A DNA stretch of 64,000 bases from Leuctra nigra (GCA_934045905.1 OW203768.1:8584316-8648315), one strand, 5' to 3'. Counted from the first letter of the stretch, positions 23,040 to 35,660 are shown. Translations and numbers: made by a program. Notes: generated from the sequence alone by a model not told the origin.

Positions 23040-23472
23040 CAGGGGTCGGCAACCTTTTTTGGTCAAGGAGCCAATTTTTAAAGAATAATAAAATAGATAA
23101 TAATGGGAGCCGCAGTAGAGACAACCATATACAAGTTAGGTAGGTACCTACCTAATATTTATAAAACACTGAAAATAATAAATTGCACAACTAGTTTATT
23201 TTGCTATTTTGACGAAAACCCTCAGTTGATGCCCCGCAGGGCGTTTCTTAGAATTTCAACAATTTAAAAGTGATTCATGGGCTCTAAAATGAACAAACCT
23301 GATCAAACAAGCTTCTAATTGTTGCCCCGTGCGCATTTTTTTTTCAAAGTTTGGAATGTTTGTTTGTCCTGTTCTTATACCTGATTTCTTTTATTAAGGT
23401 AAGTTAGAAAGAGCCATTCAAGAACCACTAAAGAGACGCATACGCTCCGTTGCCATAGGTTGCCGGCCCCTG
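23040..23472. mobile_element. hAT MITE (CAGGGGTCGGCAACC ends)
   Basis: The left end CAGGGGTCGGCAACC and right end GGTTGCCGGCCCCTG are the classical hAT terminal sequence, flanked by CTATAAGG (23032-23039) and CTATAGGG (23473-23480), 7 of 8 bases equal. It is a short non-autonomous copy in the intergenic region and is distinct from the palindrome-tipped MITEs elsewhere in the window. Confidence 0.85.
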
Positions 23473-24436
23473 CTATAGGGTAAGGAAGGGTTATGTGAAT
23501 TAGGGTTGATGTTTCTACACGGATGAATTTGTCAAGCCCAATGCATGACCTTGGATGTGAAACCTTGGAGCTTTGAGCTGATTGGTCATTTGCTTCGGCA
23601 AGTAACGTCCATATTCTCATTTCTATCTGCGATAATGACTCGACTGTTAAATGCCCTTGAAAAATCTTGGTCTTATCCGAGTTCCATTCCCTGGTTCGTT
23701 AGCAATCTTTACATGATTCCTCCATTTATACTGGCACATGAGTCACTGTTATTGTGTTCTGATCAATCTGTTTCCCAAATTTTACATAATATGAGACAGT
23801 CGGCTATGAGCAAAAAAGCCATGAATGGCCAAACAATGTACAACATGATGCAACCACCCAATTCGTAAGCAGTTGGTAAAATATTGAATGTTGTACCTAT
23901 TACAACGTGTAGCCTACTACCTACTACATACTACAAGAGAAGAAACAGGATAGCTTTCTTCCCAGATCAAAGATATATGTACAAAGAAGGAACCCTAACC
24001 TAAGAGTTTTTAAAACACATTTCGAACAAGGAGGATCTAGGTAAGCCACGATTTTGCCAAATGATATGACATCGTTTGATGACATGTGAGTGGGGAGTAA
24101 TTATATCCAAACATGTCTATGTAAAGAGCGTGATAGCTACATAAATTAAGTTTTAACAGCTCAATGTTTGGAGGCAGCTAGCCTTGGGCGTAACATAAAC
24201 ATCGCATGTGTTGCGCTTACCTCGGCAGCTCCAAGCAGTAAAACCCGATGGTATAAATCCGATTTACGAATAATTTACATCAAGAATTGTAAACACTATA
24301 ATAAATGACAAAATTCAATAAGTTTACGAAATAAACTAACAAGGATTTCAGCAACAATCCTTCGTTTACGCCACAAACGAAAACATACAAATTTCGTAAG
24401 ACGAACGAAGAACGAAGAGAACACCACTCAACTCAC

Positions 24437-24600
24437 TTCAAATCAAAGCAAGGTTTGTAAAGTTGTCACCGATGGCGCTGGTTCAGTGCTCGCAGCAAAA
24501 TGGCGCGTTTTTGATCAACCAATGAAAAATAAACATCGAAATTATTCGTCCAATGGTTTTTCTTCTTTCAAACTTTATGGTAGCGGGTAATTTGAAAATA
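24437..24600 (-). promoter_or_regulatory. XPO1: Candidate XPO1 promoter and non-coding first exon
   Basis: On the minus strand two CCAAT-type boxes occur (CCATTGG near 24555, CATTGGTTG near 24525), followed by a relatively GC-rich stretch with GCGCCATTTTGCTGCG and a good donor AA|GTGAGT at 24437/24436. The XPO1 start exon has an acceptor just 5' of its ATG, so a non-coding exon must lie to the right. This is the best-looking site I see before LRP2, but it is inference only. Confidence 0.25.
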
Positions 24601-26179
24601 TTTTCGAGACTTTCAATTTCAATTTGAATTTAAAAATTGTCTTCTGTATGCATTTGCTTTGTAGATATGTTCAAACCAGATTTATTAAAATAAGGTTACA
24701 ATATTAAAAACATAATATTCTTATAATACAATAATTAATATATAATATAATAACATTAAATAATAATAATAATGCAATTTAGAATTCTCGCAAAAGGGTT
24801 CTATTATTTCGAGTTCTGTCCATTTAGCGGAAAAAGATCATCTATGCATGGAGGTATAATTTTGTGTAACTTTATTTTTAAAGTGGCCTTATAGAAATAT
24901 TTTAAAATCACTCGGGACTGTGGATGAGGACACAAATGAAATAAAAGTCGAAATTAATAATAAACATTGTTTTAATATCTTGTTCTTCATTATAATAATC
25001 TCATTTAGCACGCAGGTTAGGAGAAAGGAAACACGCAAGTAACCTGGCTACACTTAATTGCCGTTTTTCCTATCTCACTAGTATAATTCACCCACTTGCC
25101 AATAATGTGCCAAGTGTAACATTTCTCTTTCCTACAGATTTATTATAGTCTCACATTGTTTTGGAATGCTGTTCAGTGATGGACGGTTTTGATGATATTT
25201 CCACAGTAGAGTAATTTCTATTACCGTCATTTCTTAAATACTGCAACAATTGATGAATTTTGTGCAGTTACATAAATAAAGGACAGCTGTGTTTCCAGAC
25301 TTGAGAAAATTGTGGCCCAAGCAATTCTACTTAGGTGTGGTAAATGCAGGACAGAGATTTTCACTTAGTGATATTTTGTTCTTCTCCAGTCTGGAATCCT
25401 AGCTAATAATATCTACTTTTGTACAAGAGGAAACAATGAATAAATTCACATCTTTTCACAACAAAGGTTCGTCAAATTCACAAGGAGGTACAAATTCATG
25501 ATTTCCTTATCTAAATAAAATAATACAATAATAACCTTATATTAGTTAATTTACATCTCATGTCTTTAAAAAAAATATATTTACATCAATGGAAGATATT
25601 CATAGATTCTGCATCCCTGTGGCCAATAGAAAAATATTTTCATATTTGCATTGCACTTACTTTTAGCTACCTAACATCCATTGGGGTTGTATAAAAAGTA
25701 GGGAAAGGCTTTTTTGAGTAAAGATTAGTCTTTTTTAGTCCTTTTTTTAAGAAAACCACTTTGCAACAAACTAAGCTACATTCCTATTACGCAACATTGT
25801 TAGACCAGATAAAAGTTCTTGGAAACAAACAATGTGATTTCAAATATTGCAGTTGTATCTGACATGTGATATCTAGTTACACATTAAGAAATTAACTCAG
25901 TGGACTTTGCAATAAAATTTACAGTGATAAATTAATACATGAACAACACAAACCATTCAAATTGCTTGAAAAATCTACATTGTACAGAAGAACACGACAA
26001 ATATTGCTGCAATATGTAAAACACATCACATACCTCATTTAAAATCAATAAACTCAACAAATCTTGCGCTCATTATTGCCATACCTACTCAAGAATGAAG
26101 TAGCAGTAAAATCTGTCTGCATCCATGAATAGTATCGAGCTATCAACACTCGTCTATATAGTGATCACGCCTCATCGTG

Positions 26180-26485
26180 TTAACAGTCCGACTTGTCCTC
26201 CTCGACAAGTTTCTGCGTGTCTTTGCCCGTGTCGTTCTGCGTCGGATCGAGCTCCCGATGCTTGACGTGCGGCGACGTCCTCTGCACGATGCTCGACGGT
26301 GCGAGGACGGCCGACGCCGGCTCGATCTCGCCGTTCAGCTTGGACTTCACGACGTCCACCGGCACCTCGTAGATGCCCGACGAGTCGCCGGTCGCGGGCG
26401 ATGCGACTGCGTCGTACATCGGGTTGGAGAAGTCGCGGTTCTTGCCGGTCACGTCGCTCAGGTTGTAAGCGACGTCCATCGGCTC
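26180..26485 (-). CDS. LRP2-like last exon: NPxY cytoplasmic tail and stop
   Basis: 306 bp, 101 codons plus TAA. Starts after CTCAACAG with [18 protein letters not shown] and contains FSNPMYDAV, an FxNPxY clathrin-adaptor sorting motif as in LDL-receptor-family tails. It ends [14 protein letters not shown]; that ending resembles the C terminus of vertebrate megalin more than LRP1. GC-rich coding sequence in AT-rich surroundings. Confidence 0.9.
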   Translation of the reverse strand, partial: EPMDVAYNLSDVTGKNRDFSNPMYDAVASPATGDSSGIYEVPVDVVKSKLNGEIEPASAVLAPSSIVQRTSPHVKHRELDPTQNDTGKDTQKLVEEDKSDC

Positions 26486-27109
26486 CTGTTGAGAGGTGAA
26501 CGTTTAGATTGCAATTCAACAGTTTTGTTTATTTCAGTAGTGTTTATAACAATCGACAATTCTTTAACGTGGCGCGATCACTCGATATAGGACAATTTTA
26601 TTTATTTTTGAAATTACCATTTCAAAATTCATTTTACAACAGTTCAATTATATTTAAGTATTAAAGACTCATTTATAGTCCAGTAGGTAGTTGGCAACTC
26701 CCGCCAAATAATGAGTTTTCAATTTTATTTTATGTATTTTGAGAATGTACAAAACTTTAACATGGGAGGTAGAGGAAAATCATTTCGAATTTGGTTTATA
26801 ACTTATAAAATAGCACACGTTGGTATCGTTTTATTTTTTTTCCTGGTAGTATGTCCGTAGGTCTACCAGAAAAAAAGTTTTTTGTTAAAATCTAACGGTA
26901 CAAAAAATTAGAACTTCATTTTAGCTTAAAAATGACACGATTTTACTTGGCTGCCATAAGATAACATGGGGAAGAAAACTCAAATTATCTCAGAAACTAC
27001 TAACTAGACAAGAGAAGTGTTTATTTTTTCAAGGATTATGTATGGCATGATTATCAATAGGTACACAAACATTTATGAAGATCTGAAACTATGCCTCGAG
27101 TGATCGCGC

Positions 27110-27275
27110 CACCTTAACTGCTAATGATTATAATGATGAAGAATAGGTGAGGCAGGATGGTGGGAAGGAGGTGGCTATGATCTATTGGGAACCGTCCCAT
27201 CATTTGCCTCTCGACTGAGGAAAACTCTGAAATAACCACAGTCAGGAAGGACGGCCATAGAAATTGAACTTACAC
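27110..27275 (-). mobile_element. Degenerate SINE fragment
   Basis: Shares GGAAGGAGGTGGC, CATTTGCCTCTCGACTGAGG and CAGTCAGGAAGGACGGCC with the SINE at 6420-6708 but lacks the intact box A region. It sits in the last LRP2 intron, next to an RTE fragment. Confidence 0.6.
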
Positions 27276-27276
27276 A

Positions 27277-27782
27277 CAAATTATAATAATCTTCCTCCCG
27301 GTTCCAAAAGTTGGGTCGGGGGGTGGCGAGGCCACCATTTACTAGGGCCCAGACTCCTAAGCTAGCTGGCCAGGCTTGGCTCTTCCTCTTCGTTCTTCTT
27401 CTCTACCAGTTTTTTCCACTTCTTCCTGTCTTCCCACCACCTTCCTTCCTCCACTTCTTCCCACTTCTCCAGTCTCTCTTGTACATCTTCTGCTACCAGC
27501 TCTTTCCACTTTTCCCTCGGTCTTCCCACTCTCCTTTTATCACTACTCGCAGCTTCGAACTCCCGACGCGGTATTCTCTCCCTCTGCATTCTCTTCATGT
27601 GGCCAAACCACCGTAGCCGCTCTCTCCCCATTTTAAATGCCAACCTCTCTACCTTCAAGTCTCCTCTAATCTTTTCACTCCTGATCTTGTCCATCTTAGT
27701 TACTCCTTGTATTGCTTTGTAAAAACTTCATTTCTGCTGCCGGCAACTGGCTCTCCTCCTTTCCTCCAATCGCCCACAAATT
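27277..27782 (-). mobile_element. Degraded RTE-like retrotransposon 3' end
   Basis: Minus-strand frame 27694-27362 (MDKIRSEKIRGDLKVERLAF, RLRWFGHMKRM, RRVGRPREKW) is a diverged relative of the RTE copies at 3220 and 4966. A frameshift near 27722 separates it from the upstream QLPAAEMKF segment. The 3' end is a TAATAATTATAA-type tail at 27277. It lies in the last LRP2 intron. Confidence 0.75.
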
Positions 27783-28014
27783 ATTAGGATAAATTTAGAA
27801 ATTGTAGTATTGTAATAGTATGCAAGTGGGAAAAGTCAGCTGTTTGTTTGAATATAGAAGTAGCAAAGCCAACAGAGTACTAGGGCCCATGAATACAAAA
27901 CCGGCAGACCAGGGCCGACATTTCATCCTCATCATCTACTCTGTCCACCTGTCCCATCTCAGCAGTCTCTTACTACAATACTACGCGTTGATAAATGAAT
28001 AGTTTCAAACTCAC

Positions 28015-28126
28015 CCCGCCTGGAGCGTTGTTGGCAAATGTTGGCGAACCGAACTCAACATTTGTGCCTTGCCGGAAGGAGACACTCTGCGATGTTGTCA
28101 ATCCTCCCAGACCTGTGCCTTTGCCA
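28015..28126 (-). CDS. LRP2-like exon: membrane-proximal cytoplasmic segment
   Basis: 112 bp; acceptor TTTCAG, donor GGG|GTGAGT. It encodes [20 protein letters not shown] then [17 protein letters not shown]. The phase (1 nt completing the previous codon, ending phase 0) fits both neighbours. It is part of the cytoplasmic tail just after the membrane helix. Confidence 0.9.
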
Positions 28127-28197
28127 CTGAAATAATACAAGAGAAACACACTCAGTTTATTGCAAGTGACTCTTTGAATGTGAATACAAATTTAAAA

Positions 28198-29522
28198 CTA
28201 GGAAAACGCTCAGTGTAACGCGTTGATAAGCGAGCACGGGTACGTGCAAATTCTCGAACCGGAAATGCGTACACAACGCACAGAAAACATATACATCCAT
28301 ATGGAATTGATTATGATATCAACTTAAAAGTGTATGCTTTTCATCGAAACTTTAAAATAGCATCTAAGCACCTGGTTCATAAAGCAAATCAGAATCAATT
28401 TTCAATTGGCACTGGAAAACATTCATTTCGATACTTCATTACTGACAGATATTAAAAATGTAAATAACTTCATACGTTCTTAACTGATTGGGATGAAATT
28501 TTGTAAAATAAGAGACAATATTGGTCTTAATGATCATGCAAAATATGAGTTTGATCAGAATTATCGAAGACCGTTTTCATTTTTCAGCCTATCAGGAGAT
28601 ATTTATTTAAATTTTAACCAATGAATCTGAGTAACGCGTTGATGAGCGAGCACGGATACGCGCAACACCTCGAACCGAAATTCTGTCTATCGAAAATGTC
28701 ATTAAAAGCCAATAATTCTAAAATTTCGCCACAGATTTGTATAGAAATCTCAAAACATTCCTAAAATATTGGTCCAAATAACCATGCAAAGCTTTAAGTT
28801 GATCAATTGAACCTTTATGATTGAACTGTTCCGTGTTAATTTTCAAAAATCACAGGATCTCCTTCAAAAAATATACCTGAGACCACTCATATGATATAAG
28901 TGTGTCTACACAATATCAGATCGACTGTTGAACGGTCATTATCAGTTTCATTTGCGTTTGAAAGTTTCTGCTCTAACTACCTTGCCTTGAACTGAAGAGT
29001 CGAAGTCGCCGTGAATTTGACAGCCAACACGCTAATAGTCCGTAAAATGTCAATAACGTTTGGATTTAAACACAGATTAGTATGAAAATTGTCAAAAATG
29101 CAGATAATGTTGGACCCAACCATCATGCGAAGTTATAAGTTGATCGTTCAATCGGTTATAGTTTAAATTTCTAAAAACACAGGAAAGATGGTTTTAAATT
29201 TTAACCAATGGGAGGATTTGGCTGAAACTTTGTTTGATTGGGTACAATGTTGGGGGTAATGACTTGTCAAAATTTCAATTTGATCAAAACAACCAATCGA
29301 AAGTTAATTTTTTTTAAATTTGAACCAATCAATGGATTTCAAAAAAATTAGGGTCTGCAACAATCAGAAATGTTACGTACATGTGTGCAAAATTTCAGCT
29401 CGATCGAAGAAAAACTCTGACCTGTATATCGTCAGTAACAGAAAAAAAAAAAAACAAACAAAAAAAAAAACAGAGGTCCGTGCCAAAAGAGCCAAATGGA
29501 GACGCTCGCTTCGCTCGCTCAA
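28198..29522 (-). mobile_element. Helitron-like repeat, minus copy
   Basis: The minus-strand 3' end (hairpin, then CTAG|T) is at 28198-28230, and the 5' end GAGCGAGCGAAGCGAGCG is at about 29505-29522. A second internal 3'-like segment (GTAACGCGTTGATGAGCGAGCA) near 28632 indicates two joined copies. It occupies most of the LRP2 intron between the membrane-helix exon and the tail exon. Confidence 0.5.
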
Positions 29523-30088
29523 AAACAGAGTTATTTGTGCAAATTTACCCAAAATCTGGAACTGGGAGGACATTTATACAATGTCTTGAAAAATCGAAAA
29601 ATCCATTCTTGCAAAAGGTCTGATGGGGTGGATATTGTAGTTGTATAAATCAACAAAGTCATCATAAATAAATAAATATCGCGACCCTGCTTCTAACTAT
29701 TGTCGGGTCCGGGGTCAACAAAGTCAAAATCAAAATAATTTTTCATTTCAGTTATCAGACAAAACGTAAGTAATAAGTTATAATAGATTTAAGATTATGT
29801 TTTATTTGTAAAAATGTTGTGAACCTCAGCACCCAAACCTAATATTGTTTTTCACCAAGACTGGGCTACTGCAGGGCTTTGGTAAGGCTAGTTGCTATGG
29901 TGACTATGTTAATTCTTATAGCTAAATCATTTTAAAACAAAATACAGATTTTATTTGGTTCGATTTCGAACCGGTTCAGAGCGCTGTTAAAGTGAAAATT
30001 CACAAATCACAATATTAGGCAAGGGTCCAGAACTCCAGAATGAACTAAGTTCCCTCAGCAAAGGCGCAGACATCAAGGTTGAACTCAC

Positions 30089-30293
30089 AATGGCCGCTTG
30101 CGCAGTACGAAGAACACCCCGCCGGCCGCGAGCGCGATGAGCAGGATCACGACGATGGGGATCACGATGGCTGCCGTGCTGGAGCCGCCGGGCGCAGTCG
30201 TGCGGCGCACCGACGTGTCGCAGTAGCGGCCCAGGAAGTCGGGCGGACATTCGCACGCGAGCTCGCCGCCGTCGGTCTCCTTGCACAGGCCAC
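30089..30293 (-). CDS. LRP2-like exon: EGF repeat and membrane helix
   Basis: 205 bp. Encodes an EGF repeat ([26 protein letters not shown]), a short Ser/Thr/Pro juxtamembrane stretch, then a hydrophobic helix [19 protein letters not shown] followed by FFVLRKRP as stop-transfer. This sets the receptor as type I: everything 5' is extracellular, everything 3' is cytoplasmic. Acceptor GCCGCAG; donor TT|GTGAGT. Confidence 0.93.
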
Positions 30294-30986
30294 CTGCGGC
30301 AGGACATCGGGATGTCATGAACACTGGGACAAGTTGAGCGGAGGACATTCTCAATATCTACAGTTCACAATAATATTTTTAGCCATTGTCTACAATTATG
30401 TCCAACAGTCATTGGATATTTCCTAATTTCCATAATTTTTATTTTCTCCTTGAAAGTTATTCTGTCAAGGGTGCCTTTACTCGAGTTTGTTGAAAATATT
30501 CGCCATGAGGAAAAATTAGCCACTGCACAATGAATTCAGCTACTTTATCATTGATAAAACAAAAGATTTCACTTGATTTCGCATACTTAGTCAAACATTT
30601 TCGCATGCAGTTTCGATTCAAGAACAGGCACCCAGGAAGAGAATCATGATATATCAAACTTTGCTCAATCTCTTGTTAGGTACCTATCTATTTGTCGATT
30701 TTTAGTTTACAGTTGACAGGGATATTTTCCAGAGGTGTGAAGTGAAAAATGAGAAAAGAGTTCGGAAAAAGTTATCAACAGCAGAAACTTTTACAAACTA
30801 TTGCTAATTTCTGTCTTATTACCACTATAGTCACTTATCATCAATTTTACATAATAATTGTATAATTGTATTCTCAATTTTTTTTACTTTGGTTCCCGAT
30901 GAGATAAATGTTAGCAACAATAGAATAGAGTAAATCCTGTTGGTTTCTGTTAACACCATAAATAAAGATCTGTGAGATGATCTCAC
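30294..30986. other. LRP2 intron without recognised features
   Basis: AT-rich intron sequence; no repeat family or gene recognised. Confidence 0.6.
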
Positions 30987-31190
30987 CATTCTGACAGAGA
31001 CAGATTCTGGGCGCCGGGCGAGGCCTCTCGTTGGCGGCGTCACAGACCACCTCGGTGCTGGCCCGATTGCCTGAGGTGGAGTCGGGACAGAGGCAGCGGT
31101 GGCCGCCCGGCACGAGCAGGCACAGGTGCGAGCAGCGCGACGCGTGGCACGGGTCCACCAGCGAGGTGTTGTAGCGCGCGTTGTGGTACA
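30987..31190 (-). CDS. LRP2-like exon: propeller end and EGF repeat
   Basis: 204 bp, acceptor GCTCAG, donor AATG|GTGAGA. Starts VYHNARYN, the usual exit of the YWTD propeller, then [20 protein letters not shown] and CLCPDS, the EGF-like module that closes each propeller unit. It ends ICLCQN, opening the next EGF repeat, which is completed by the following exon. Confidence 0.93.
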
Positions 31191-31791
31191 CTGAGCAACA
31201 AGCACACACGTCAGGCATCCACATTTATTGGGAGAATAAATGAAAGAACTGGGGAGAGTTTTCAGTAATAAAACGTTTTTAACATCTCCTTTGCAATAAG
31301 AGAAAAGAATGCATAAAACACAAAAAGTTGTTTTTGTTATCAAAAGTCAACTTGAATGTTAAAAAGATCAACCAGGTGGGTTTGCCTGACTTTGACATTA
31401 TTTTGACAACTTGCAAGTTGAAAAAATTTATAAGTACATATGTACTTTTTGCATTTCTTGGAGTGAATGAAGATTCGATTCACTTGAATATTTATGTTTG
31501 TAAATCAGAGAACATGTTCCCAGTATTATTTGTATTAATAATTCAAGTGTGATCATTTGTTCCCTTTCTTGGTTTATTAATTTTACAATGGTTTAATTAT
31601 TAATATAAAACAGGTTCCAGCTACAATATTTTATGGCAAAAAGTACACAAGGGGGTTTTACATAAAAAAAAATGCTTAATTTAGGGAAAAGTAAGAGTAT
31701 TTAAAACTCTTTTGAACCTCATTTGAATGTTCAAAAGTCAAAAGTCCACATTTATGAATTTGACGAGTGTGCAACTTCAATGAAGACTCAC
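31191..31791. other. LRP2 intron without recognised features
   Basis: AT-rich; no repeat or gene recognised. Confidence 0.6.
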
Positions 31792-31944
31792 CCTTGACGC
31801 CCGAGGGGTTGACGAGGTCCTTGGCGAGGACGACGGGGACGCCGCGGCCGAACTTGTCCTGCTTGATGAGCTCGCCCGTGTCGCGCGTCACCCAGTACAG
31901 GTTGTTCTCGAACACGTCCAGAGAGATCGGGTGGTGCAGCATCT
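31792..31944 (-). CDS. LRP2-like exon: YWTD propeller blade
   Basis: 153 bp, acceptor TGCGTAG, donor AAGG|GTGAGT. Encodes [28 protein letters not shown], a propeller blade with the degenerate YWTD form LYWVT. It ends VNPSGVKV across the splice. Confidence 0.92.
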
Positions 31945-32605
31945 CTACGCAACACAAACCACTCGGCATGAAGAACTTCTTTGCGAGACATGGCATTTTG
32001 ATGAGTTATGAGTGATGGATGACAATGTAATATCTTTGAAGATCATAAAAAGTGATGGAAAATATAACTTATCTATCTGTATAGTAATTTTAGGGTAACA
32101 TAGGTAGTAAGAATTTTTAAAAACTTATAGTAAAAGTTCAAAGTCAAAAGTCTATTTAAAAGTTGGTAAATTAGCCTGGAACTTTGACAAAGCCGTAAGT
32201 AAAGAAATCACGAATTTCCCAAATTGAACCATACCTATTTAGTGGATCAATATTACATAGTATTTCTCTTGTGGAATGGATGTTTTGTTCAGAACTTTGT
32301 ACCCATCAATATAAACATTGTACCTTTAGTGTTTTTGAACAGATTCTTAAAATGAGATCAAATATACATTTATTGCACCTACATTGCAATCAAATGAACA
32401 TCAAAAAGTGTATCAATTATTAGCCAGGCAGGTAACATCATAACGTTTCTAAAATTTTAGTGCTAAAAAAAACATTTTTTTTTTATTTTTTTTTTAAACT
32501 TTAGTGCAATTTATTTTTTAAATTTTAGTTTTATAGTTTTTTTTTTATTGTTTTGGCTGCAGCATGTCAAAGCCGAGTTATAAATCATGCGAAATCGCCA
32601 CGTAC
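31945..32605. other. LRP2 intron without recognised features
   Basis: AT-rich with T runs at 32460-32560; no gene or dated element recognised. Confidence 0.6.
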
Positions 32606-32827
32606 CTCCCATGAGAATGGTCTGCCTATGCGAGCCGTCGTGCTTCATGACTTGTATGGTGTTGAGCTTGGTGTCGACCCAGTAGAGCGAGTGGTCCATG
32701 GCGTAGTCGATGGCCAGCCCGGTGGGGTGTCGGATGCCCTCCATGAGCAGCGTGCGTCGCTTCGAGCCGTCCATCCAGCCCACCTCGATCTTGGGGGCGG
32801 AGCCGGCGTCGGACCAGTACATGCGGC
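32606..32827 (-). CDS. LRP2-like exon: YWTD propeller blades
   Basis: 222 bp, acceptor TGTCCAG, donor GGAG|GTACGT. Encodes [27 protein letters not shown] and then [20 protein letters not shown], two blades with YWSD and LYWVD motifs. Confidence 0.94.
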
Positions 32828-33573
32828 CTGGACATGGGTACAAGCTCGTTATTACACACTCCAAAACTCTTGTCTGGGTGTAGTAGTGTAGGTGTAGTAA
32901 TGTCACATGACTGTAAGTGTATCATGTCTGGGGCCCTATTCTATAACTTAAAAATTCCGGTTTCGGCCCGAATCCGATCCACGGCCGTTAAAAGGTAAAA
33001 GGTCTACTTTGAAGTCCAGAAACTATAAATTGTTACGCCCTGATCCTGCAAAGTTGACTTAAAGTAGTACACTCATTAGTCGGTGTTAAATAAAAATGCT
33101 TCAAACTTTCCTCAAATATGCCTCAAGCAATACCATTTGCAAATACGAAAAGAAAAACATGTGTCACGGGAATAATTTAAGAGATATCTTAAAAGGAATT
33201 CTTGAAATTTCCCATAAGATAACATGGCGATGCTTGAAAATTACACTTATATCTTCTGTAGAAATCGTAATATAAACTACAAAGTAAAATTATTGATTTC
33301 ATATTAAAGGCCGATTTTTTTTCAATATTTTAGCCGCTTAAAAATGTGTGGGTACGGGATTTAATCAAGAAATAATCAAAAATTATACCCTAATTTAGCC
33401 AGTTTCTACTAGAAACTGCTTAAAATCAAACCAAGTACTTAATTCGTACTGCATGAAATTAATTAAAATAATTGTACATTCTTTATAAAATATCGTATTT
33501 CTACAAAGTAATATTATGATATTCATCAACAATGCAAAATATAGTTGTAAAATATTTATTTCATTGATTTGTA
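32828..33573. other. LRP2 intron, unassigned part
   Basis: Contains GGGGCCCTATTCTATAAC at about 32931, similar to ends of some TIR elements, but I found no partner end. Otherwise AT-rich sequence. Confidence 0.4.
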
Positions 33574-34591
33574 ATTGAGCGAGCGTAGCGAGCGTCACCA
33601 CGGTACTCTTATGGCACTTTCTCTGTGTGTTTGTTTGTTTGTTTGTTTGTTTTTTTGTTTTTTTTTTGTGGTCACAGCCCAGGTCAAACCGCTCAAGCAA
33701 TCGATCTGAAATTTTGTACACATACTAACGTACTCTATGCGGTCCCTGGGATCGTTTTTGAATGGGCTCCCGTGATTGGTTCAAATTTAAAAAAAATTAT
33801 CTTTCGATTGGTTGCTTCGATCTATTTGAAATTTAGCAAAAACATTGCAACCAACATTGTACCCAATCATAAAAAGTTTCAGCCAAATCCTCCTATTGGT
33901 TCAAATTTAAAACCATTTTTCATGTGATTTTTGACATTTAAACTAGAACAGATTGACCGATCAACTTAAAACTTCGCGTGGTCATTGGTACCAACATTTT
34001 AGGTATTTTTGCCAATTTTCAGTCTAATCTGTCGTTATTTTCAAAAGTTTTTGTCATTTTAAGGTCATTTTATTCCATAATCTTGAAAAATTTATACTAA
34101 ATTGTCATCCCTGCCTTCTTTAAGCTTCTGTTCCAAGGCAAGGCCTGTAGAGCAGCCAAGCTATTCACAATAAATGAAAGCATTTTTGAGCTAGCGCATA
34201 AAATCGGATGCAGTACGAAGGCCAAATCCTCTAATTGGTTTAAGTTTAAATAATGTCTTCTGATTGGTCGACAATAAAAATGTTCACATTAAGTTCAAAT
34301 TTTGCATGGTGATCAAGACCAACTTAATATAAAATTTTACATATTGTTAGCCGAATCAGTCAAGTATTAATTGTAATTTTACGAGTTTAGTATAGGATGT
34401 CACAAGAGATTTCTGGAGAAGGTATGTAGGTAAGACTTCACGACACAATGGATCTGTTATTCATCCAGAGTATTATGGAGATTGAAAAATTGCAGAGAAA
34501 ATTGTCTTGTGCCGTGTCGTGCATCGTTACTATGGGGATGTTGCATGTTCTGTGCTCGCTCATCAACGCGTTACACTGAGCGTTTTCCTAG
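33574..34591 (+). mobile_element. Helitron-like repeat, plus copy
   Basis: The cleanest copy: starts TTGAGCGAGCGTAGCGAGCG, ends AACGCGTTACACTGAGCGTT (5-bp stem, 10-nt loop), then TTC and CTAG|T. It carries a GTTT microsatellite near 33630. In the LRP2 intron between the two propeller exons. Confidence 0.55.
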
Positions 34592-34810
34592 TTTAATTTG
34601 TGAGTCACTGACTTGAATTACGTGGACTAATGAGGGTACTACTTTAATTAATAAAACTAATATTTTATGAAGGTAGCTACATTTACTATTTTTACCTCAA
34701 CATATTAAATTTCTTTGGTGAGCAAAAATTGTCGATTGACGATTATGTCACCTTCAACAGCCCAATAATTTTTTTTCCTAATTGAAATGCGGGTCAATTT
34801 AAATAAATTG

Positions 34811-34900
34811 TAGGGGTGTGCGAGTACTCGAAATTTCGAGTTCGAGTCGAGTTTGGGGGGTGAATCGAGTCAAAAAGGGTTAAACTCGACTTTTTCGAGT

Positions 34901-34936
<36 letters not shown>

Positions 34937-35660
34937 ATTGACAATATTTATACTGCTTACATTCTTAACAGTCCCCTACCTACCTCTTCCTATCAATAAT
35001 CCACTCCTCAACTCACAAGAACACATGCATTTCTGTTAAAATGACACAATGAAATAATAACAAAGTATTGTTGGACGAAATTGTTGAGATTTGGGAAATA
35101 TGATATTCCTGCTGATAAAGTATGGTGACATAACTCAACTGCAGGTCTAAGTGCTTCTGACAATACTTCTAGGAATGCAATAACCCAGAATTCTTGGCCT
35201 AAGGAAGTTCTAGGGTCTTTGGCCTTTACATTCTATGTAGTACCTACCTAGTAGTATTTCTAGTAGCAGATTGAATGATTTTTTTTCCCCCAAGATACAG
35301 CAGCTGTTAAAGCTTAGATCCTAGGAAGTTAGATCTTTACTTGTCATTCCAAGCTACAATTTTCTAGTAGCACACTTCAAACCCCTGTAGTATGAGAATC
35401 AAAATGATTTACCTAATACACATCTTATCTTATAATAAGAAATGACATGAATTAGCAGCCCTACAATGTATAGATGATGTATGATACATGTAAATATTTC
35501 AATTCATTTTGTGATGGTCGAATAATAATTTTATGACCTAATAGTACATAGGTGAACATTTGCTGAACGTGACTCGAACTCGACTCGAAAAACTCGATTC
35601 ATCTCACTGACTCGACTCGAACTCGACTCGACCTTAAAATATCAAACTCGCACAGCCCTA
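34811..35660. mobile_element. hAT MITE (TSD ATAAATTG)
   Basis: TAGGGGTGTGCGAGT and ACTCGCACAGCCCTA ends with an exact 8-bp duplication ATAAATTG (34803-34810 and 35661-35668). The ends are built from CGAGTACTCG, CTCGAAATTTCGAG and ACTCGACTCGA words. A poly-T tract occupies 34909-34935. No coding capacity seen. Confidence 0.92.

Larger units (their letters stand above)
21508..26179. other. Intergenic region between XPO1 and LRP2
   Basis: 4.7 kb with one hAT MITE (23040-23472) and no gene I can support. A 107-codon plus-strand frame at 23545-23868 has no recognisable domain. Minus-strand AATAAA signals at 25144-25139 and 24876-24871 could end LRP2 transcripts. A CCAAT-rich, promoter-like block lies at 24437-24600. 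Confidence 0.5.

Noticed and set aside
23545..23868. 107-codon frame as a gene
   Set aside because: No domain, no splice context and no homology I recognise; it is likely a chance frame in intergenic DNA.
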